DNA of 64,000 nucleotides, taken from contig NZ_KB455575.1 of assembly GCF_000341735.1 (NCBI RefSeq), positions 3,907,044-3,971,043 on the forward strand, written 5' to 3'. Below, in pieces: positions 17,253-26,167 of this stretch. Numbering within the stretch: position 1 is the first letter of the stretch; every line of letters begins with the position of its first letter. The DNA is from Methylotuvimicrobium buryatense 5G. GTDB lineage: Bacteria; Pseudomonadota; Gammaproteobacteria; Methylococcales; Methylomonadaceae. The position numbers and the translations under genes were made by a program. The notes under the pieces were generated by a model that was not told the origin of the DNA, ran no database searches, and saw nothing but the letters and a program-made list of their open reading frames with translations.

Positions 17253-17423
17253 ATGAATAAATCAGCTTCATTTACAAGGCTGTTTATCTGCATTGCCTTT
17301 TTAGTGGTATTGATTGTTTTACACATAATACCGTTGCCGATATTAGAAGTGTTGATGCTGTATATTATGGTTTTTCGTCCCCGTTGGTTTAAGGAATTAA
17401 TTGACAGCATCTATAATGAATAG
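17253..17423 (+). CDS. Small hydrophobic protein (56 aa)
   Basis: A 56-codon frame, MNKSASFTRLFICIAFLVVL onward, has one or two hydrophobic segments (about residues 9-43). It ends in an amphipathic, charged FRPRWFKELIDSIYNE. The pattern of a hydrophobic stretch then RPRWFK-x-L-x-DSIY is too regular to be chance. I cannot name the family. It stands alone between copB and a repeat fragment, with a weak ribosome site. Confidence 0.5.
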   Translation: MNKSASFTRLFICIAFLVVLIVLHIIPLPILEVLMLYIMVFRPRWFKELIDSIYNE

Positions 17424-17471
17424 CCTCGGTTGGGGCTGTGTTTTAACCGCTAAACGGTCATTATTCAGCAT

Positions 17472-17541
17472 TTATGGCGTTCCTTGACAGGTATACTCCA
17501 CGCCCTAAACTGCGAGAACATGCTCAAACCGGGAATTACTG
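17472..17541. repeat. Terminal fragment of family B element
   Basis: Read on the minus strand, cagtaattcccggtttgagc continues to tagggcgtggagtatacctg and aggaacgcc. This follows the left end of the family B elements with several substitutions and no right end. It is an old, truncated copy. Confidence 0.6.
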
Positions 17542-17616
17542 CCCCATCAGCTTTGGATTCAGAACGATTTTGAGGATTTGCATTTCCTTTCTTTTTTCGA
17601 GCTGTCTGTAACAGCA

Positions 17617-17651
17617 CGGAATGTCGGCAACTCAATGCTGCCGACATTCCG
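17617..17651. repeat. Perfect 13-bp inverted repeat
   Basis: cggaatgtcggca and tgccgacattccg are separated by nine bases (actcaatgc). It lies between two convergent genes, at the 3' side of the membrane cytochrome gene, and could stop transcription. It lacks a clear T-run on either side, so an intrinsic terminator is unproven. Confidence 0.6.
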
Positions 17652-17697
17652 TAACTCCTAAAAATCAGACGTTTTTCGTCCGGATAAGGTGGTTAGG

Positions 17698-18606
17698 TTA
17701 TTTATTGATCTTGCTTTTGATGAACGAGATGAGCGGCTTAACGCCATTTTCGATGAAAAAGCAGACGGTTTGCTTTGCTGCATGATAAATCACGGCGCTC
17801 ATCGAAGTCTGTTCATCGAGCGACAACTTCTTGGCAGATGCCTTCCTGATGTTGTGATAGTAAACAGCCAAGCCATCGACGAAGACGTAGCGATATGCCC
17901 ACATCTCTGCGATCGATGTAAACCACATGAATGCGAACGACACGGCCATACCCATACCAGCGATAATCACGAGCCAGGCAAACATCGGATGCAGCTTAGT
18001 GAGCCACCACGACATGATGTCCGCTATCAAGAATACGTAAGGCATGCCGATTGCGGTGCTTTTGATTACGACCGACGCGGTTTCGGAAAAACTAAAAATC
18101 AGACCGACGAACATGAAAATAAAAGCAATACCGAATAAGTGGATATGCGATATGCGAATCAACGAGGCGAAGGTAGCGCCTTCGTCTTGTTCGGTCACGG
18201 CTTTCAGTTGAGAAAAGTCGTTGTAATTAGGGATTCCCGACGCATCGGCGTTGTGACACATCACACATTTGGTTTCGATGATTTTTTTTGAGCCGCTGGA
18301 TTCATATTCCGATTGTTCCGCCCCGTCCCGTGTCCATTGAATCAGTGCGAAGCGCTCTTGCTCGGTCGCATAGGGTTTCATCGAGCCGTTTAACTTGGTT
18401 TCGAGTAAGGTACCCGAGCGGTTGCCGTAATAACTGTAGACGATATCGTCGATCGATAGCCCGAACTTGCCGTCGGCCATACCGTGCGTAAAAAGAATTT
18501 GTATCAACGCAAAAAAGTAACCGACAGCAACGGTGCCTAAATAGCCGGTAAACAAGACTTTGATCGGAAGGTCGAGTTCTTTGAGATGGGATTTAAAAGG
18601 ATGCAT
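17698..18606 (-). CDS. Integral membrane c-type cytochrome of unknown function
   Basis: With the ATG at 18606 (MHPFKSHLKELDLPIKV) the protein has 302 residues. One membrane segment near the N-terminus (about 15-38) is followed by a periplasmic portion with a single haem motif, CVMCH near residue 113. Three or four further membrane segments follow (about 155-260), then a charged tail. The layout suggests a membrane-bound electron carrier or sensor. I do not know its partner. An upstream extension of the frame to 18702 has no start support. It is codirectional with rseC upstream, but a 272-base gap without recognisable features separates them. Confidence 0.75.
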   Translation of the reverse strand: MHPFKSHLKELDLPIKVLFTGYLGTVAVGYFFALIQILFTHGMADGKFGLSIDDIVYSYYGNRSGTLLETKLNGSMKPYATEQERFALIQWTRDGAEQSEYESSGSKKIIETKCVMCHNADASGIPNYNDFSQLKAVTEQDEGATFASLIRISHIHLFGIAFIFMFVGLIFSFSETASVVIKSTAIGMPYVFLIADIMSWWLTKLHPMFAWLVIIAGMGMAVSFAFMWFTSIAEMWAYRYVFVDGLAVYYHNIRKASAKKLSLDEQTSMSAVIYHAAKQTVCFFIENGVKPLISFIKSKINK

Positions 18607-18878
18607 AGCGTGTTTCCATGGAAAATAAAAATCGAATTCGTAAAAAGGAAGGTGTAGACATAATAGACGCAAATTGCGGTCCATGTCGGGGCTTGAACGC
18701 ATGCGAAATGCGCATCTCGTGCAATTTTATAAGACTTTCGGCGTCACCAAGCCTGAAAAAGCTACGAGACGCGGTTCCGGCGACTCTTTCGAGCAACCGC
18801 GCTCTTTTTAGATCGTGCAATTTCATAGCAAATGGGATTCTAACCAGGTTCGCAACGAGTACTAAAACGGTGCAAAGG

Positions 18879-19322
18879 TCAGTCCGTTGATCTTCTAATG
18901 ACGACAGGTCTCGAAAAAAAGGTATAGAAAAAAGATTGCTGCAGCTTGGAGATTGCCCAGAGGGACAGTAATAATGCCGAAATCGCGGTGCCGGCAATCA
19001 CCAGATCGGCATATTCGTATCCGGAAGGCAGAAATGCTTCAGCGACCGCGCCGCTTAGAACCATCACAACCAAGGGCAGCATATATAGCAATAGCGAGGC
19101 CTTGATTAAAATCCCCTCGCTAATTCCGATAACGACTTCGTCGCCGGTTTTTAACTCGATGTCGCAATCGACGGCGATCGAGCGTTTCTTGATAAACTTA
19201 TCGAGCACCGAGGTGGAGCAGGAGCTTTTTTGCAGGCAACCGCCGCAGCCCTGCTTTGGCTTGCTTTCGACCCAAACTTGGTTATGTTCGATTTTTGCCA
19301 CGATTGCATTTTCTTCGATCAT
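18879..19322 (-). CDS. rseC: RseC/MucC-family (SoxR-reducing system) protein
   Basis: A small inner-membrane protein linked to sigma-E control and to the Rsx/Rnf-associated system that keeps SoxR reduced. The N-terminal soluble domain has the Cys cluster GCGGCLQKSSC (residues 25-35), a likely Fe-S or redox site. The KTGDEVVIGI strand pattern is typical of RseC. Two membrane helices follow (about 75-95 and 105-125). Length 147, normal. The ribosome site gagga precedes the ATG. No rpoE, rseA or rseB is nearby. An rnfC gene is at the other end of the window, but a direct link is speculative. Confidence 0.88.
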   Translation of the reverse strand: MIEENAIVAKIEHNQVWVESKPKQGCGGCLQKSSCSTSVLDKFIKKRSIAVDCDIELKTGDEVVIGISEGILIKASLLLYMLPLVVMVLSGAVAEAFLPSGYEYADLVIAGTAISALLLSLWAISKLQQSFFYTFFSRPVVIRRSTD

Positions 19323-19344
19323 GATCGTTCCTCGCCACTTTGAA

Positions 19345-19911
19345 TCAATCGATAATTTCGGCAGTATACCGCGAAATCTTAATGCTATCCGACCAATAAT
19401 ACGGGGGAAGCCCGGCTTTTTGTTTGAGATGTTGCAAGAACTGCCGAGGATCGGGCAAGGACTCCCATACCGAAGGTAAAAAGGTGCCTCGTTTGAGGCC
19501 TTCTTCTAAAATCAAGCCGTCGATACCAGGGCGCAATTGGTCGATTAGATCTTGCTCCGAAGTGAATGCAATCGGTTCGGCGGGATTCAGTATCGAAATA
19601 TGAATGTCCAATGCATCGAGTTCGTCGGCTTCGAGCGGTGGGAATCGGTAATCCTTGAATGCTGCGGAGAAAGCATTCTCGGCGACATCCTCGGCCATGG
19701 GTCTAATCGCTTCGAGCATGCCGATGCAGCCGCGCAGTTGTCCTTGTTTTTGCAAGGTCACGAATGTTGAGCGCGGCACAGTCAATTCGGGTGGATAATC
19801 GCTTAGATCGATCTTGAGCGCTTTGCCGTACTTTAAGCCATGAGCAATGGATGACTTGGCTAAATCCAGAAGGCGCCTGCGGTCTTGTTCAGTCAACGAC
19901 ATACGCTCCAT
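19345..19911 (-). CDS. amrA: AMMECR1-domain protein (AmmeMemoRadiSam system protein A)
   Basis: The 188-residue protein is a full AMMECR1 domain, with the family motif LRGCIGMLE near residue 60, FKDYRFPPL near 86 and DIHISILNP near 102. The biochemical role is unknown. The family occurs with a MEMO1-like protein and a radical SAM enzyme as the AmmeMemoRadiSam set, and all three are here. The ATG at 19911 overlaps the end of the MEMO-family gene by 23 bases; an ATG at 19902 is the alternative start. The overlap implies translational coupling. Confidence 0.9.
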   Translation of the reverse strand: MERMSLTEQDRRRLLDLAKSSIAHGLKYGKALKIDLSDYPPELTVPRSTFVTLQKQGQLRGCIGMLEAIRPMAEDVAENAFSAAFKDYRFPPLEADELDALDIHISILNPAEPIAFTSEQDLIDQLRPGIDGLILEEGLKRGTFLPSVWESLPDPRQFLQHLKQKAGLPPYYWSDSIKISRYTAEIID

Positions 19912-20668
19912 ACCCCACGACTCGGTCTTTATCGCCTGCGGTATCGCCGGAATTCCTGAGATCGACGGCTTTAATACTCATCGATTTTTGTCGCAACAAT
20001 TTCAATAATCCGGATACCGCCACTTTGCCGCATGCGTCCTCGGGCGACAACTTTTCGTATTGCATTTGCTCGATCAAGGTACTGGTTTGTTGGTCGAGTT
20101 TTTTCGCAGTTAAATAATCGTGATAATGGCTTAAGTCGGAGCTGATGACGATCAAGGTTTCAGGGCCGCCCCAAACCAAATCGAGCGCTTGGCTGACTTG
20201 ATCGGCCGAAGCATCGCCGGCGACAATCGGGATTAATTTAAAATCGGCCAACGTTTCCTGCAAGAAAGGCAAATGCACTTCCAGGCTGTGCTCATGGGTA
20301 TGCGCTTGTTCGATGTATTCGACGAATGGCAACTTTATCAATGCTTCGACCGCAGTCCGGTCGATAACTATATTGCCCAATGGCGTTGTGTAGTAGTCGG
20401 TGCGGGTAACGGCCAAGCCGCGAAAAGCCACACGGTGCGAAGGCCCGATCAGCACGACTCGCGTGATGCTGTCGCGGGCCTGTTTTAGTCTCGCATAGGC
20501 GCTGGCGGCAATCGGCCCTGAATAAATGTAACCGGCGTGGGGGGCGATAATCGCCTTTGGAACTTTCGCCTCGGTTTCGGCATCATTTAAGTAATGATCC
20601 ACCATTGTTCGCAACTCAGTCGGATCGTCAGGATAAAACAAGCCTGCGACTGCGGGTCTTCTGTTCAT
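19889..20668 (-). CDS. amrB: MEMO1-family protein (AmmeMemoRadiSam system protein B)
   Basis: A homologue of MEMO1, with the non-haem-dioxygenase-like fold of the LigB family. Seen are MNRRPAVAGLFYP at the start, APHAGYIYSG near residue 43, GPSHRV near 74 and HEHSLEVHLPF near 126. The histidines of these motifs line the metal site in MEMO proteins. The ATG at 20668 follows aggatat and is preferred to an upstream extension. The gene is first in the amrB-amrA pair and is divergent from the radical SAM gene, 102 bases apart. The chemical function of the set is not established. Confidence 0.92.
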   Translation of the reverse strand: MNRRPAVAGLFYPDDPTELRTMVDHYLNDAETEAKVPKAIIAPHAGYIYSGPIAASAYARLKQARDSITRVVLIGPSHRVAFRGLAVTRTDYYTTPLGNIVIDRTAVEALIKLPFVEYIEQAHTHEHSLEVHLPFLQETLADFKLIPIVAGDASADQVSQALDLVWGGPETLIVISSDLSHYHDYLTAKKLDQQTSTLIEQMQYEKLSPEDACGKVAVSGLLKLLRQKSMSIKAVDLRNSGDTAGDKDRVVGYGAYVVD

Positions 20669-20770
20669 AGACAATATCCTGTATAAAAAGAGGAATGAAG
20701 AGGATTTTATAGCGGAAAGCTTACAATCCACTGACCCGCTAAAACATTCATTGGTTCCGGGAGAGCGCTA

Positions 20771-21856
20771 ATGCCTAACTTGATTACCCCAGACACCGTT
20801 ACGACACGCTATTGGCATGCCTTAGAGGATGGGCGCGTACAATGCGATCTATGTCCTAGATTTTGCAAATTGCATGAGGGTCAGCGAGGATTGTGTTTCG
20901 TCAGGCAAAACCAAAACGGTCAAGTTGTCATGACCAGCTACGGCCGGTCTAGCGGCTTTGCAATCGATCCGATCGAAAAGAAACCGTTGAACCATTTTTT
21001 ACCGGGCACGCCAATTCTATCCTTCGGCACGGCCGGTTGCAATCTAGCATGTAAATTCTGTCAAAACTGGGATATCAGTAAATCGCGCGAGATGGATGCG
21101 CTGATGAGTTTGGCATCGGCTGAGGCGATTGCTAGAGCGGCGCGGGAAAATGGCTGCGATAGCGTCGCTTATACTTACAATGATCCGGTTATCTTTCATG
21201 AATATGCCATCGATACCGCAATCGCTTGCCGAGAACTCGGAATCAAATCGGTCGCGGTGACGGCCGGTTATGTGTGTCCTGAGCCTAGGGCCGAGTTTTA
21301 TCGATATATGGATGCCGCCAATGTCGATCTCAAGGCCTTTACCGAAAACTTTTATCATAAAATTACCGGCAGTCATTTGGATGCCGTGCTCGATACGCTG
21401 CTTTACCTTAAGCATGAGACTTCAGTTTGGTTTGAATTAACGACCCTGGTCATTCCCGGCGAAAACGACTCGGAAAACGAATTCGAAGCGATGACGCAAT
21501 GGGTCGTCGAAAACTTAGGCCCCGATGTGCCGATGCATTTCACCGCGTTTCATCCCGATTGGAAAATGATGGATAAGCCGCATACGCCGGTTTCGTCGCT
21601 ACTACTCGCTCGTGACATTGCCATCAAAAATGGCGTCCGTTACGCCTATGTCGGTAATGTGCATCGAAAAGAAGCGGACAGCACCTATTGTCATCATTGC
21701 GGAAAACTCCTGATCGGTCGCGATTGGTATCAATTATCCGACTGGAATCTCGACGAAAAAGGGTGTTGTAAATTTTGCGGAACGCGTTGCGCCGGCGTTT
21801 TCAATGAAAAGCCTGGGAATTGGGGAGCGCGGCGCCAAGCAATCGAGGTCGCTTAA
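20771..21856 (+). CDS. amrS: AmmeMemoRadiSam system radical SAM enzyme
   Basis: A radical SAM protein related to pyruvate-formate-lyase-activating enzymes. The cluster motif CNLACKFCQ is at about residues 89-96. An N-terminal Cys-rich segment (CDLCPRFCKLHEGQRGLC, about 25-42) and a C-terminal zinc-ribbon-like part (YCHHCGK near 308, CCKFCGTRC near 332) frame the TIM barrel. This Cys-SAM-Cys layout and the 361-residue length identify the AmrS family. It is divergent from amrB-amrA and completes the triad. The permease gene starts 27 bases after its stop, so it may head an operon with two membrane proteins. Confidence 0.93.
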   Translation: MPNLITPDTVTTRYWHALEDGRVQCDLCPRFCKLHEGQRGLCFVRQNQNGQVVMTSYGRSSGFAIDPIEKKPLNHFLPGTPILSFGTAGCNLACKFCQNWDISKSREMDALMSLASAEAIARAARENGCDSVAYTYNDPVIFHEYAIDTAIACRELGIKSVAVTAGYVCPEPRAEFYRYMDAANVDLKAFTENFYHKITGSHLDAVLDTLLYLKHETSVWFELTTLVIPGENDSENEFEAMTQWVVENLGPDVPMHFTAFHPDWKMMDKPHTPVSSLLLARDIAIKNGVRYAYVGNVHRKEADSTYCHHCGKLLIGRDWYQLSDWNLDEKGCCKFCGTRCAGVFNEKPGNWGARRQAIEVA

Positions 21857-21882
21857 TGCTCTTTGCCTAAATCCCTAAGTTC

Positions 21883-23094
21883 ATGCTGATTCATGACACT
21901 TTAACTCAAGCGTTTGGCTCGATTAAAACCCAGCCGTTAAGGGTTTCGTTGATTATTCTCGCGATGAGCATCGGTGTGGCGTCGGTTACAGTATTGGTTG
22001 CATTGGGCGAAAGCGCTCGCAATTACATAGTCCAAGAATTCGAAGCGCTCGGTACGCATTTGGTGATCGTTTTACCGGGCAGAACGGAAACTGTTGGCGG
22101 ACACCCACCGATTATGGGCGAAACGCCGCGCGATTTGACGCTAGACGATGCCGAAGCCTTGTTCAGAAGCCATTATATCGCCGCAGTTGCGCCGGTTTCG
22201 GTCGGTTCCGCGCCGGTTTCGGTGCGCGGCCAAGCGCTCGAGCGCGAGGCGAATATTTTGGGTTCGACGCATGCGCTGCAGCGCGTGCGCCGATTGACTA
22301 TGGCTCAGGGGCATTTTTTACCGGATATGGATGTTAAGCGAGCGCAACAAGTCTGTGTCATCGGCCAAACGATTCGCGAGGAATTATTTCCGAGAGGTCC
22401 GGCCATCGGACAATGGCTGCGTATCCATGATCGCCGCTTTCGAGTCATCGGCGTGCTGTCGACCGAAGGCCAATCGATCGGCGTCGGTTTCGATGAGATC
22501 GTGATCGTTCCGGTTGCCTCGGCGCAAGCCTTATTCGATACGCAAGGCCTGTTCCGGGTCTTGGTCGAAGCCAAGTCCAAACCGGCGATGTATAAAGCGG
22601 TCGACGACATTCGCGAAATCATCAAGGCTCGCCACGAAGGCGAAGACGACGTGACGATCATCACGCAAGACAGCGTGGTACAAACCTTCGACAAAATATT
22701 GACCGCACTGACCTTGACTGTCGCCGGGATTGCCGGCATCAGCCTTGCGGTGGCGGGTGTGCTTGTTATGAATGTAATGTTGGTCAGCGTGACACAACGT
22801 ACATCTGAAATCGGCCTGCTGCGGGCATTAGGCGCAACCAAGAGCCAATTGCAGCGTTTGTTTTTGACCGAGGCGGCGTTGTTATCGTTGGCCGGAGCAG
22901 TTTTAGGAGTCGTTGTCGGTCAATTGATTTTGTTCGTGTTGCAAATGCTGTATCCGGCGTTTCCGTTCATTTTTCCGAATTGGGCGCTTGCCGCCGCGCT
23001 AGCAGTATCGCTGGCTACAGGCTTGATTTTCGGGGTGTTGCCGGCACGCAAGGCGGCAAAGATGGACCCGGTTTCCGCGTTGGCGAAAAGGTAA
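21883..23094 (+). CDS. FtsX/MacB-family ABC transporter permease (first of two)
   Basis: 403 residues: one N-terminal membrane helix (about 20-40), a periplasmic MacB core domain (about 50-270) and three C-terminal helices (about 275-390). The FtsX-type motif SEIGLLRALGA lies near residue 307. It belongs to type VII ABC systems such as MacB and LolCDE, which move molecules or lipoproteins by mechanotransmission. No ATP-binding subunit is encoded next to it, so the ATPase must come from elsewhere. It lies 26 bases after amrS. The ribosome site is weak. It is paralogous to the next gene. Confidence 0.88.
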   Translation: MLIHDTLTQAFGSIKTQPLRVSLIILAMSIGVASVTVLVALGESARNYIVQEFEALGTHLVIVLPGRTETVGGHPPIMGETPRDLTLDDAEALFRSHYIAAVAPVSVGSAPVSVRGQALEREANILGSTHALQRVRRLTMAQGHFLPDMDVKRAQQVCVIGQTIREELFPRGPAIGQWLRIHDRRFRVIGVLSTEGQSIGVGFDEIVIVPVASAQALFDTQGLFRVLVEAKSKPAMYKAVDDIREIIKARHEGEDDVTIITQDSVVQTFDKILTALTLTVAGIAGISLAVAGVLVMNVMLVSVTQRTSEIGLLRALGATKSQLQRLFLTEAALLSLAGAVLGVVVGQLILFVLQMLYPAFPFIFPNWALAAALAVSLATGLIFGVLPARKAAKMDPVSALAKR

Positions 23095-23101
23095 GCAGAC
23101 G

Positions 23102-24301
23102 ATGACTATTTTCGATTTGGCCGGTTTATCGCTCCGCACCGTACTCAATCAAAAGCTACGTTCTTCATTGACCGCACTGGGTTTGATTATCGGCATTGCC
23201 GCTGTCGTGATTCTGACTTCGATCGGGCAAGGCATTCATCGTTTCGTGTTGGACGAATTCACGCAATTCGGCACGAATCTGCTCGCGATCACCCCAGGCA
23301 AAACCACGACCTTCGGCATATCCGGAGCCACCATCAGCACGGTGAGGCCCTTGACGATCGGCGATGCCGAGAGTGTCGGCAGGCTCCCGAATGTCATCGC
23401 CGCAATGCCGATGGTGCAAGGCAATGCCCGCGTGGAAACGATTGGCCGCCACCGGCGCGCCAATGTTTTCGGCGTGAGTTCGGCATTGCCGGAAATTTGG
23501 AAAATCAATGTTGCCAGCGGGCGGTTTCTACCCGAAGACGACCAGAGCGCCTCTCGAGCATTCGCCGTTTTGGGTAGTAAATTGGCTAGCGAACTATTCG
23601 GCCGAACGAATCCGTTGGGCGAGCGCATTCGCATCGGTGGAGATCGCTACCGCATTATCGGCGTGATGGAATCGAAAGGTCAAATGCTCGGATTCGATTT
23701 GGACGACACGGTACATATCCCGGCGGATAAAGCATTGGAGTTGTTCAACCGGCAAAGCCTGATGGAGATCGATGTCATTTACAATCCCGACATTTCGGTC
23801 GACATCGTCGAGCAAGCCATCAAGGATTTATTGATCCGGCGCCACGGTTTCGAGGATTTTACGATCATAACGCAGAATAAAATGCTCGAAACCATGGATT
23901 CGGTATTATCGATTCTGACGCTGGGAATCGGCGCGTTAGGCGGTATTTCGTTATTGGTCGGTTCGGTCGGCATTTTGACGATCATGACGATCGCCGTTTC
24001 CGAACGTATCTCCGAAATCGGCCTGCTGCGTGCGCTCGGCGCCGAGCGCCGCGTGGTTTTTCAGTTGTTTTTAGCCGAAGCCTTGGCGCTTAGCCTCGCC
24101 GGAGGATTGGCCGGTATTGCCGTCGGCATGCTTACCGTGCAATTGATCGTCGAGTTTATTCCGGCCTTACCGGTGCAATTGGCATGGGATTACTTGGCTG
24201 CCGCCTTTGTATTGTCGCTGGCGATCGGCATGGCCGCCGGCGTGATGCCGGCGATCAAGGCCGCACGCTTGAATCCGCTGGAAGCCTTGCGGACCGAGTA
24301 G
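23102..24301 (+). CDS. FtsX/MacB-family ABC transporter permease (second of two)
   Basis: 399 residues with the same plan as the preceding gene: an N-terminal helix, a MacB periplasmic core (NLLAITPGKTTTFG near residue 57) and three C-terminal helices with SEISEIGLLRALGAERR-like FtsX text near 300. It starts 7 bases after the first permease, so the two probably form a heterodimer. Two different permeases without a fused ATPase resemble LolC/LolE or SalX-type arrangements. The substrate is unknown. Confidence 0.88.
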   Translation: MTIFDLAGLSLRTVLNQKLRSSLTALGLIIGIAAVVILTSIGQGIHRFVLDEFTQFGTNLLAITPGKTTTFGISGATISTVRPLTIGDAESVGRLPNVIAAMPMVQGNARVETIGRHRRANVFGVSSALPEIWKINVASGRFLPEDDQSASRAFAVLGSKLASELFGRTNPLGERIRIGGDRYRIIGVMESKGQMLGFDLDDTVHIPADKALELFNRQSLMEIDVIYNPDISVDIVEQAIKDLLIRRHGFEDFTIITQNKMLETMDSVLSILTLGIGALGGISLLVGSVGILTIMTIAVSERISEIGLLRALGAERRVVFQLFLAEALALSLAGGLAGIAVGMLTVQLIVEFIPALPVQLAWDYLAAAFVLSLAIGMAAGVMPAIKAARLNPLEALRTE

Positions 24302-24340
24302 CCGGAACCGAAACATGAGCTGCCGGGCGTTGCATTCTGT

Positions 24341-25219
24341 CTATTGCCGGGTTTTTAAATATCGGTCGAGAAACGCTAATACTTCGTCTTTGTATTGCTT
24401 GGCGTTGTATTCGAATAAGTCGTTATGGGCCGCGCCTTTGAAAACGACCCACCGTTTAGGCTTGTTCGCCGCATCGAATAACTGCCGTGCTTGAGTGATC
24501 CGCGTATGTCGGTCAAGGTCGCCATTTGCGATTAGAACAGGCGCTTGGGACTTGGCGATATGATCGATAGGGCGAAGGTCCGACGGCGAAACGCCCAGGC
24601 GCGGTTTAAGCTGCCAAAGCAATAATGGCGTCAATACATGGCTCAATGGCCCGATGCGCATTGCAATCCGGTTGTCGACCGCATCCGCTATCGTGGTATA
24701 GACCGACTCTAAAACCAGAGCATCGACATCTAACGGCGATGCCAATAATGCGGCAGCGCCGCCTAATGAAATTGCGACGATTCCGATTCGATGCCCGGGA
24801 TTCAGTTTTCGGGCATAAACCACAGCCGCCCGTACATCATGGCGTTCGAGATGGCCGAATGTGATATATCGGCCTAAGCTTTCACCGTGGGCTTGAAAAT
24901 CGATCAAAACCACGGCGTATCCCGCATCGAGAAAAAACTTGGCGCGCCCGAGCATGGCTTTGCGGTTAGCGCGAACCGGATGCAGCAGAATAATTGTCGC
25001 TTTTGCATCATCGCTCGATGCATACCAAGTCGCGATAGAGGCACCGGATTCGCTATCGAGCATGGCCTCTACTACCGGAAAATCTAAGTTTTCCGCTTCT
25101 ATGTGACGATGAGCCGGTGCGACTAACGCGCCGCCTACTTGCCAGGCTTCAACCAGCAAGGCAAGCAAAACCAAGCCGCTCGCACCAATAAAGTATCGCC
25201 AAAAGTTGGATCGGGACAT
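24341..25219 (-). CDS. Alpha/beta hydrolase with N-terminal membrane anchor
   Basis: 292 residues. A hydrophobic segment (about 9-28) anchors or exports the protein. The hydrolase fold follows with the nucleophile in AISLGG near residue 152, a probable acid in NGDLDRHT near 233 and the catalytic His in GAAHNDLFEY near 263. The layout is that of the BEM46/FrsA-like serine hydrolases often annotated as acyl hydrolases or X-Pro peptidase-like enzymes. The substrate cannot be inferred. It converges on the permease pair. Confidence 0.85.
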   Translation of the reverse strand: MSRSNFWRYFIGASGLVLLALLVEAWQVGGALVAPAHRHIEAENLDFPVVEAMLDSESGASIATWYASSDDAKATIILLHPVRANRKAMLGRAKFFLDAGYAVVLIDFQAHGESLGRYITFGHLERHDVRAAVVYARKLNPGHRIGIVAISLGGAAALLASPLDVDALVLESVYTTIADAVDNRIAMRIGPLSHVLTPLLLWQLKPRLGVSPSDLRPIDHIAKSQAPVLIANGDLDRHTRITQARQLFDAANKPKRWVVFKGAAHNDLFEYNAKQYKDEVLAFLDRYLKTRQ

Positions 25220-25227
25220 CGAAAAAC

Positions 25228-25403
25228 CTACTCCCCTTTTGATTGAAAAACCGTCTAAGAATAAAAGGTATGGGATGTGTCAATCGAGGACCGCCGTGAA
25301 CCCGTCCATGGGGCTTGACGGCAAATCCCTACTGCCGACATCCTCGTTAGCCACACCCCATACCCTCATAAAATTAGCTAATTTTTGAGTATAAGGGGAG
25401 TAG
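25228..25403. mobile_element. Family C element (CTACTCCCCTT ends), copy C1
   Basis: 176 bp bounded by ctactcccctt and its complement aaggggagtag. Inside are accgtctaagaataaa, ggtatgggatgtgtc, accgccgtgaacccgtcca and ctgccgacatcctcg. The inner core resembles family B, but the ends are different. There is no coding capacity. It lies between the hydrolase and the YaiI gene, near the hydrolase start, so it may influence its expression. Confidence 0.65.
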
Positions 25404-25412
25404 AAGCGATCT

Positions 25413-25868
25413 TTAACGATGCTTAGCGTATTGCGTCAATAATTTATCCAGATGATTAGCAAAGTTTTTTCGGTCGTTTTGATTGAGCGCAGCGGGACCT
25501 TCGGTTTGAATGCCGCTGGATCGCAATGTATCCATGAAATCCCTCATATTCAGCAACGAACGAATATTTTCGCTGGTATATAATTCGCCACGCGGATTCA
25601 ATGCCTTGGCGCCTTTTTCGATGGCTTCCGCTGCCAAGGGGATATCGCCGGTGATGACAAGGTCGCCCGGAACAAGTTTTTTGACGATTTCATTGTCGGC
25701 CACATCGAAACCCTTCGACACCCGAAGGAAAGCGATAAAACGCGACGGCGGCACATTCACTGAATGATTGGCGACCAGCGTCAATTGCGTCTTGGTGCGC
25801 TCGGCCGCCTTGAACAAAATCTCCTTGATCACCACCGGACACGCATCGGCATCCACCCATATTTTCAT
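25413..25868 (-). CDS. yaiI: YaiI/YqxD family protein (UPF0178)
   Basis: 151 residues matching the YaiI/YqxD family along its length: [20 protein letters not shown] at the start, [20 protein letters not shown] mid-protein and [12 protein letters not shown] near residue 92. The fold is PIN-like, with conserved acidic residues (D6, D8, D58, D75 region), so a nuclease-type activity has been suggested. Its function is not established. It is a single gene between two mobile repeats. Confidence 0.9.
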   Translation of the reverse strand: MKIWVDADACPVVIKEILFKAAERTKTQLTLVANHSVNVPPSRFIAFLRVSKGFDVADNEIVKKLVPGDLVITGDIPLAAEAIEKGAKALNPRGELYTSENIRSLLNMRDFMDTLRSSGIQTEGPAALNQNDRKNFANHLDKLLTQYAKHR

Positions 25869-25953
25869 ATTGTATCTCTATATTAATTGTGTTGGTTACC
25901 GAGGTTTTTTCGTAAACCTCAAGGCGACTAACATTTTGTCCGCCAAAACATAT

Positions 25954-26167
25954 CAGCAATTCCCAGTTTGAGCAGTTTCGCCGATTTTAGGGTGTGGGGT
26001 ATGCCTGTCGAGGAACGCCGTAAACCCATCCATGGGGCTTGGCGGCAGCTCGAACGCCAAGGATGGCGTGAATGCAGATTTTGCATGGAGCAAAAATCTG
26101 CCCTGCTGCCGACATCCTCGCCAAGCATACCCCACACCCTTTTTGATCTCCAAATTGGGAATTGCTG
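25954..26167. mobile_element. Family B palindromic element, copy B2, with 9-bp target duplication
   Basis: 214 bp from cagcaattcccagtttgagc to ccaaattgggaattgctg. It is flanked on both sides by aaaacatat (25945-25953 and 26168-26176), a perfect 9-bp direct repeat. It is nearly identical to copy B3 at 60953-61166. Nested inverted repeats allow nearly the whole element to fold into one hairpin. It encodes nothing. The size, the ends and the target duplication fit a miniature inverted-repeat transposable element. Confidence 0.88.

Noticed and set aside
17617..17651. Intrinsic terminator between the small membrane protein and the cytochrome gene
   Set aside because: The stem is perfect, but there is no T-run on either strand, so I list it only as an inverted repeat.
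18607..18878. A gene between the membrane cytochrome and rseC, including an upstream extension of the cytochrome
   Set aside because: No frame here has a start site or protein-like text; the cytochrome begins naturally at MHPFKSH.
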